Shown: piece after piece, positions 60,804 to 64,000 of the stretch
Layout of the letters: the number at the start of each line of letters is the position of its first letter
Numbering within the stretch: the first letter of the stretch is position 1
Assembly: GCA_965234545.1 (NCBI GenBank)
Contig: OZ248348.1
Span: 186,001-250,000, forward strand
Length of the DNA: 64,000 bases
Direction of reading: 5' to 3'
Source of the DNA: Methylotenera sp965234545
GTDB lineage: Bacteria > Pseudomonadota > Gammaproteobacteria > Burkholderiales > Methylophilaceae
The notes under the pieces: generated by a model
What the model was told of the DNA's origin: nothing
Databases searched by the model: none
Seen by the model: the letters and a program-made list of their open reading frames with translations, nothing else
Translations under genes and position numbers: made by a program

Positions 60804-61079
60804 ATGGCACGTTCACTTAAAAAAGGTCCATTTATTGATGGTCATTTGGCTAAAAAAGTAGAAGTTGCATCTGCAACGCGCGATCGTAAACCAATCAAAA
60901 CTTGGTCACGTCGCTCTACAATTTTCCCAGATTTTATTGGTCTTACTATTGCAATTCATAATGGTAAGCAACACATTCCAGTGTTGATTTCTGAAAACAT
61001 GGTAGGTCACAAGCTCGGTGAGTTTGCGTTAACACGCACATTCAAAGGTCATGCAGCCGACAAAAAAGCTAAGAAATAG
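60804..61079 (+). CDS. rpsS: Ribosomal protein S19
   Basis: Small-subunit head protein contacting S13. The 91 residues start ARSLKKGPFIDGHLAKKV and include TWSRRSTIFPDFIG and VGHKLGEFALTRTFKGHAADKK, the S19 signature. It follows rplB by four bases. Confidence 0.97.
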   Translation: MARSLKKGPFIDGHLAKKVEVASATRDRKPIKTWSRRSTIFPDFIGLTIAIHNGKQHIPVLISENMVGHKLGEFALTRTFKGHAADKKAKK

Positions 61080-61088
61080 GAGCTGATG

Positions 61089-61418
61089 ATGCAAGTATCT
61101 GCAATATTAAAAGGTGTTCATCTCTCTCCGCAAAAAGCTAGATTGGTGGCAGACCTTGTTCGTGGCAAGAAAGTGGATCACGCCCTTAACATCTTAAACT
61201 TCACGCCTAAAAAAGGTGCTGAGGTAATTAAGAAGGTGGTTGAGTCTGCTATCGCTAATGCCGAACACAACAATGGCGCTGATATTGACGAGTTGAAGGT
61301 GACTTCAATCTATGTTGATAAAGGCATTGTGCTTAAACGTATCCGTCCACGCGCAAAAGGTCGTGCTGGTCGTATCACTAAACCAACCTGTCACATTCAT
61401 GTGACAGTCGGTAACTAA
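61089..61418 (+). CDS. rplV: Ribosomal protein L22
   Basis: Exit-tunnel protein. The 109 residues from ATG 61089 include SPQKARLVADLVRGKKVDHAL and RIRPRAKGRAGRITKPTCHI, the beta-hairpin that reaches into the tunnel. Two ATG codons in a row; AGGAG at 61078-61082 is six bases from the second and three from the first, so I chose 61089. Confidence 0.95.
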   Translation: MQVSAILKGVHLSPQKARLVADLVRGKKVDHALNILNFTPKKGAEVIKKVVESAIANAEHNNGADIDELKVTSIYVDKGIVLKRIRPRAKGRAGRITKPTCHIHVTVGN

Positions 61419-61427
61419 GGGATAATC

Positions 61428-62153
61428 ATGGGTCAGAAAATTCATCCAATTGGTTTCCGTCTGAGTGTCCAAAAAAATTGGTCCTCACGTTGGTATGCCA
61501 ATAGCAAAAACTTCCCGGCTATGTTGCAAGGCGACATTAAGGTTCGTGAGTTTCTAAATAAAAAATTAGCCAGTGCAGCGGTAAGCCGTATTTTGATTGA
61601 GCGTCCTGCGAAGAACGCTAAGATCACTATCTACAGTGCTCGTCCTGGTGTAGTAATCGGTAAAAAAGGCGAAGACATTGAGTCATTGCGCGCTTCTCTA
61701 CAAGGTTTAATGGGCGTGCCTGTTCACCTTAATATTGAAGAAGTTCGTAAGCCTGAAGTGGATGCAACATTGATTGCACAATCGATTGCGCAACAACTTG
61801 AAAAACGTGTGATGTTCCGTCGTGCCATGAAGCGTGCTATGCAAAATGCAATGCGCCTTGGTGCACAAGGTATCAAAATCATGAGTTCAGGTCGTTTGAA
61901 CGGTATCGAAATCGCGCGTACTGAATGGTACCGTGAAGGTCGTGTGCCATTACACACATTACGTGCAGACATTGATTACGGTGTTGCTGAGGCTTCAACC
62001 ACCTACGGTATTATCGGCATCAAAGTTTGGGTATTTAAAGGTGAAATATTCGCGGGTAATACCCCGACACCAATTGGTGCGACAACCGCGCCAGTTGCTG
62101 AGCCAGAGAAAAAAGTAAGAAAGCCGAGGGCTAAAGATGCTACAACCGTCTAG
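61428..62153 (+). CDS. rpsC: Ribosomal protein S3
   Basis: mRNA-entry protein with helicase activity together with S4. The 241 residues start GQKIHPIGFRLSVQKNWSSRW and include the KH-domain GXXG loop VIGKKGEDIESL and RTEWYREGRVPLHTLRADIDYG. The C-terminal tail (about 215-241) is rich in Lys, Pro and Ala and somewhat longer than in E. coli. Overlaps rplP by 17 bases. Confidence 0.97.
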   Translation: MGQKIHPIGFRLSVQKNWSSRWYANSKNFPAMLQGDIKVREFLNKKLASAAVSRILIERPAKNAKITIYSARPGVVIGKKGEDIESLRASLQGLMGVPVHLNIEEVRKPEVDATLIAQSIAQQLEKRVMFRRAMKRAMQNAMRLGAQGIKIMSSGRLNGIEIARTEWYREGRVPLHTLRADIDYGVAEASTTYGIIGIKVWVFKGEIFAGNTPTPIGATTAPVAEPEKKVRKPRAKDATTV

Positions 62154-62553
62154 ACAAAAATACCGCAAGATGCAAAAAGGCCGCAACAAGGGCATTGCAA
62201 CTACGGGCAATAAAGTAAGTTTTGGTGATTTTGGTTTAAAAGCCATAGGTCGCGGTCGTTTAACGGCACGTCAAATTGAAGCGGCTCGCCGCGTGATGAC
62301 GCGTCATATTAAACGTGGCGGTCGCGTATGGATTCGTATATTCCCAGATCAACCAATTTCTAAAAAACCAGCTGAAGTACGTATGGGTAACGGTAAAGGC
62401 AGCACCGAGTTTTACGTTGCGCAAATTCAGCCTGGTAAAATGTTATATGAAATGGACGGCGTAAGTGAAGAGCTTGCGCGTGAAGCGTTCCGTTTGGCAG
62501 CGGCTAAGTTGCCAATCGAAACAACCTTCATGACACGTCAGTTGGGGAGCTAG
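62137..62553 (+). CDS. rplP: Ribosomal protein L16
   Basis: Protein of the A-site side of the large subunit. The 138 residues start MLQPSRQKYRKMQKGRNKG and include ARRVMTRHIKRGGRVWIRIFPD and RMGNGKGSTEFYVAQIQPG, including the arginine hydroxylated in E. coli L16 (KGS region). The start lies 17 bases inside rpsC, so translation is coupled. Confidence 0.97.
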   Translation: MLQPSRQKYRKMQKGRNKGIATTGNKVSFGDFGLKAIGRGRLTARQIEAARRVMTRHIKRGGRVWIRIFPDQPISKKPAEVRMGNGKGSTEFYVAQIQPGKMLYEMDGVSEELAREAFRLAAAKLPIETTFMTRQLGS

Positions 62554-62555
62554 GA

Positions 62556-62750
62556 ATGAAAGCAACCGATTTAAGAGCAAAAAGCGTTGATGAGCTAAAT
62601 GCAGAGTTGATTGAATTGCGCCGTGCGCAATTTTCTCTACGCATGCAAGTAGCTACTCAACAGTTATCTAAAGTAGATCAGCTAAGTAAAGTACGCAAAG
62701 ATGTTGCGCGTGTGAAGCTTGTGTTAGCTGAGAAAGCGAAACAGGCCTAA
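62556..62750 (+). CDS. rpmC: Ribosomal protein L29
   Basis: Small helical protein near the exit tunnel. The 64 residues start KATDLRAKSVDELNAELIEL and end with VRKDVARVKLVLAEK, the L29 signature. Two bases after rplP and two before rpsQ. Confidence 0.95.
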   Translation: MKATDLRAKSVDELNAELIELRRAQFSLRMQVATQQLSKVDQLSKVRKDVARVKLVLAEKAKQA

Positions 62751-62752
62751 TA

Positions 62753-62998
62753 ATGACTGAAACTACAAAAGTAGTGCGTAGCCTTACTGGCCGCGTGACA
62801 AGCGATAAAATGGATAAAACGGTTACGGTTCTAGTTGAGCGTAAAGTGAAGCATCCTTTAATTGGTAAAGTTATTCGCCAATCTAAAAAGTTTCATGCAC
62901 ACGACGAAACAAACAGCTGTAAAGAAGGCGACATGGTAACCATTACCGAAAGCCGTCCTTTATCTAAGACAAAATCTTGGGTTGTTAAAACAGCCTAA
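62753..62998 (+). CDS. rpsQ: Ribosomal protein S17
   Basis: OB-fold small-subunit protein. The 81 residues include LTGRVTSDKMDKTVTVLVERKV and GDMVTITESRPLSKTKSW, the S17 signature. Last gene of the S10 cluster before a 231-base gap with a hairpin and a promoter. Confidence 0.96.
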   Translation: MTETTKVVRSLTGRVTSDKMDKTVTVLVERKVKHPLIGKVIRQSKKFHAHDETNSCKEGDMVTITESRPLSKTKSWVVKTA

Positions 62999-63011
62999 GT
63001 CGGCTTTGTTG

Positions 63012-63037
63012 CGCAATTCTTAGGAATAAGAATTGCG
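63012..63037 (+). promoter_or_regulatory. Hairpin at the rpsQ-rplN junction
   Basis: CGCAATTCTTA (63012-63022) pairs perfectly with TAAGAATTGCG (63027-63037) around GGAA. No T-run follows. It overlaps the -35 box of the next promoter, so it could be a processing site or attenuator at the end of the S10 transcript. Confidence 0.55.
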
Positions 63038-63061
63038 TAACATGGTTTGGCAAGTTATAAT
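63033..63061 (+). promoter_or_regulatory. Promoter of the spc operon (rplN onward)
   Basis: TTGCGT (63033-63038) and a perfect TATAAT (63056-63061) with 17-base spacing. The mRNA leader to rplN would be about 160 bases and could hold control elements; I did not recognise a known one. Confidence 0.6.
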
Positions 63062-63229
63062 GTTTGGCTATTTTGGTGGGCGACTCAAGGCTATGCTTAG
63101 GCAAAGCTAACAGTCAAAAGCTCTCACCCCAATACTGACCGGGTCTATCGGCCGTGTTAATTGTGAAATTTATTTCATGGTTAAAAATGGCTGGTGTTGG
63201 TTTTAACGGATTAAGTTGGAGTTTATCTC

Positions 63230-63598
63230 ATGATTCAAATGCAATCTCGGCTTGAAGTTGCCGACAACACTGGTGCGCGCTCCGTGCAATGCATCAAAGT
63301 GTTAGGTGGTTCTAAGCGTCGTTACGCCGGTATAGGCGACATCATCAAGGTCAGCATTAAAGATGCTGCGCCACGTGGTCGCGTCAAAAAAGGCGAAGTA
63401 TACAGTGCAGTGGTTGTTCGTACTGCTAAGGGTGTTCGTCGTCCAGACGGCTCATTAGTTAAGTTCGATGGCAATGCTGCCGTTCTGTTAAATAATAAAC
63501 TTGAACCGATTGGCACCCGCATATTTGGGCCAGTGACACGTGAATTGCGTACTGAAAAATTCATGAAAATCGTTTCATTAGCACCAGAAGTGTTGTAG
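63230..63598 (+). CDS. rplN: Ribosomal protein L14
   Basis: Large-subunit interface protein. The 122 residues start IQMQSRLEVADNTGARSVQCIKVLGGSKRRYA in the family pattern and include AVVVRTAKGVRRPDGSLVKFD. ATG 63230 with a GGAG 10 bases before it. First gene of the spc operon. Confidence 0.97.
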   Translation: MIQMQSRLEVADNTGARSVQCIKVLGGSKRRYAGIGDIIKVSIKDAAPRGRVKKGEVYSAVVVRTAKGVRRPDGSLVKFDGNAAVLLNNKLEPIGTRIFGPVTRELRTEKFMKIVSLAPEVL

Positions 63599-63606
63599 GA
63601 GCTCAC

Positions 63607-63924
63607 ATGAACAAAATTCGCAAGGGTGATTTAGTCATCCTAACTACCGGTAAAGACAAAGGTAAGCAAGGTGCAGTGTTAAGCATCCTTGATTCTGGCC
63701 ACGTTGTTGTAGAGGGTCTTAACCTAGTTAAGAAACATGCAAAAGCCAACCCGATGAAAGGTATTGCAGGCGGCATCATTGCTAAAGAAATGCCATTAGA
63801 CATTTCAAATGTTGCTTTATTTAACAGCGCGACACAAAAAGGTGATCGCGTAGGCTTCAAAACATTGGATGACGGTCGCAAAATTCGCGTATTCAAATCC
63901 AATGGCGAAGCAGTGGACGCATAG
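63607..63924 (+). CDS. rplX: Ribosomal protein L24
   Basis: Assembly-initiator protein of the large subunit. The 105 residues start NKIRKGDLVILTTGKDKGKQGAV (KOW motif) and include GLNLVKKHAKANPMKGIAGG and DGRKIRVFKSNGE. Eight bases after rplN. Confidence 0.96.
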   Translation: MNKIRKGDLVILTTGKDKGKQGAVLSILDSGHVVVEGLNLVKKHAKANPMKGIAGGIIAKEMPLDISNVALFNSATQKGDRVGFKTLDDGRKIRVFKSNGEAVDA

Positions 63925-63932
63925 GAATCATT

Positions 63933-64000
63933 ATGGCGCGCTTAAAAGATTATTATAAAGACTCAGTGGTGAAAGCCATGACTGAGCAATTCGGTTACAC
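63933..64000 (+). CDS. rplE: Ribosomal protein L5 (3' end outside window)
   Basis: Only the first 22 codons are visible: ARLKDYYKDSVVKAMTEQFGY, the conserved L5 N-terminus. It starts eight bases after rplX, in the expected spc order (rplN-rplX-rplE). Confidence 0.92.
   Translation, partial: MARLKDYYKDSVVKAMTEQFGY

Overview
The window looks like chromosomal core DNA of a betaproteobacterium, most likely a ribulose-monophosphate methylotroph of the family Methylophilaceae. The evidence is a 3-hexulose-6-phosphate synthase gene (hps) inside the histidine cluster, and gene orders I associate with Betaproteobacteria: mlaFED-CB / ABC transporter / bolA / murA / hisGDC, and hisBHAFIE / HIT / tatABC / degS-like / petABC / sspAB. 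The genus assignment is inference. I see no insertion sequence, prophage, CRISPR array or rRNA.

Layout. 1-16.3 kb: a cation exchanger cut by the left edge, small membrane proteins, lptF-lptG (LPS export), pepA-holC, a stand-alone gcvH-like gene, a PBP7-type peptidase, topA, ttcA, a pteridine reductase, a MidA-type methyltransferase, trmB, engB, cytochrome c4 and a lone prepilin. 16.4-23.3 kb: the Mla phospholipid transport operon without mlaA, a two-gene ABC exporter, bolA, a CGFS monothiol glutaredoxin and murA. 23.3-31.2 kb: histidine biosynthesis (hisGDC, then hps, then hisBHAFIE). 31.2-39.2 kb: a HIT protein, the Tat translocase, a DegS-like protease, a Nif3-like protein, the cytochrome bc1 complex and sspAB. 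39.2-64 kb: tRNA-Thr-Tyr-Gly-Thr-tuf, tRNA-Trp-secE-nusG-rplKAJL-rpoBC, rpsL-rpsG-fusA-tuf, rpsJ, rplC-rplD-rplW-rplB-rpsS-rplV-rpsC-rplP-rpmC-rpsQ, and the start of the spc operon (rplN-rplX-rplE), which runs off the right edge.

How the genes work together. The left part serves envelope building and maintenance (LptFG, Mla, MurA, PBP7). The middle combines histidine synthesis with formaldehyde fixation, then export of folded proteins (Tat) and respiration (bc1; its Rieske subunit is a Tat substrate in related bacteria). The right third is the transcription and translation core. Readable promoters lie before the tRNA-tuf operon, before rpsL, between rpsJ and rplC, and before rplN.

No wholly new multi-gene system is visible. 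The most unusual object is the HPS protein: a normal-length hexulose-phosphate synthase followed by a predicted membrane helix and an Ala/Pro/Glu-rich tail, which would tether formaldehyde fixation to the inner membrane. Second is a TatA with a tail of about 100 residues built of KKP repeats. Other points worth checking are the hairpin in the hps leader, the two nucleotide-identical tuf genes, the missing mlaA, the KR (not RR) Tat motif of the Rieske protein, and the promoter that separates rpsJ from the rest of the S10 cluster.
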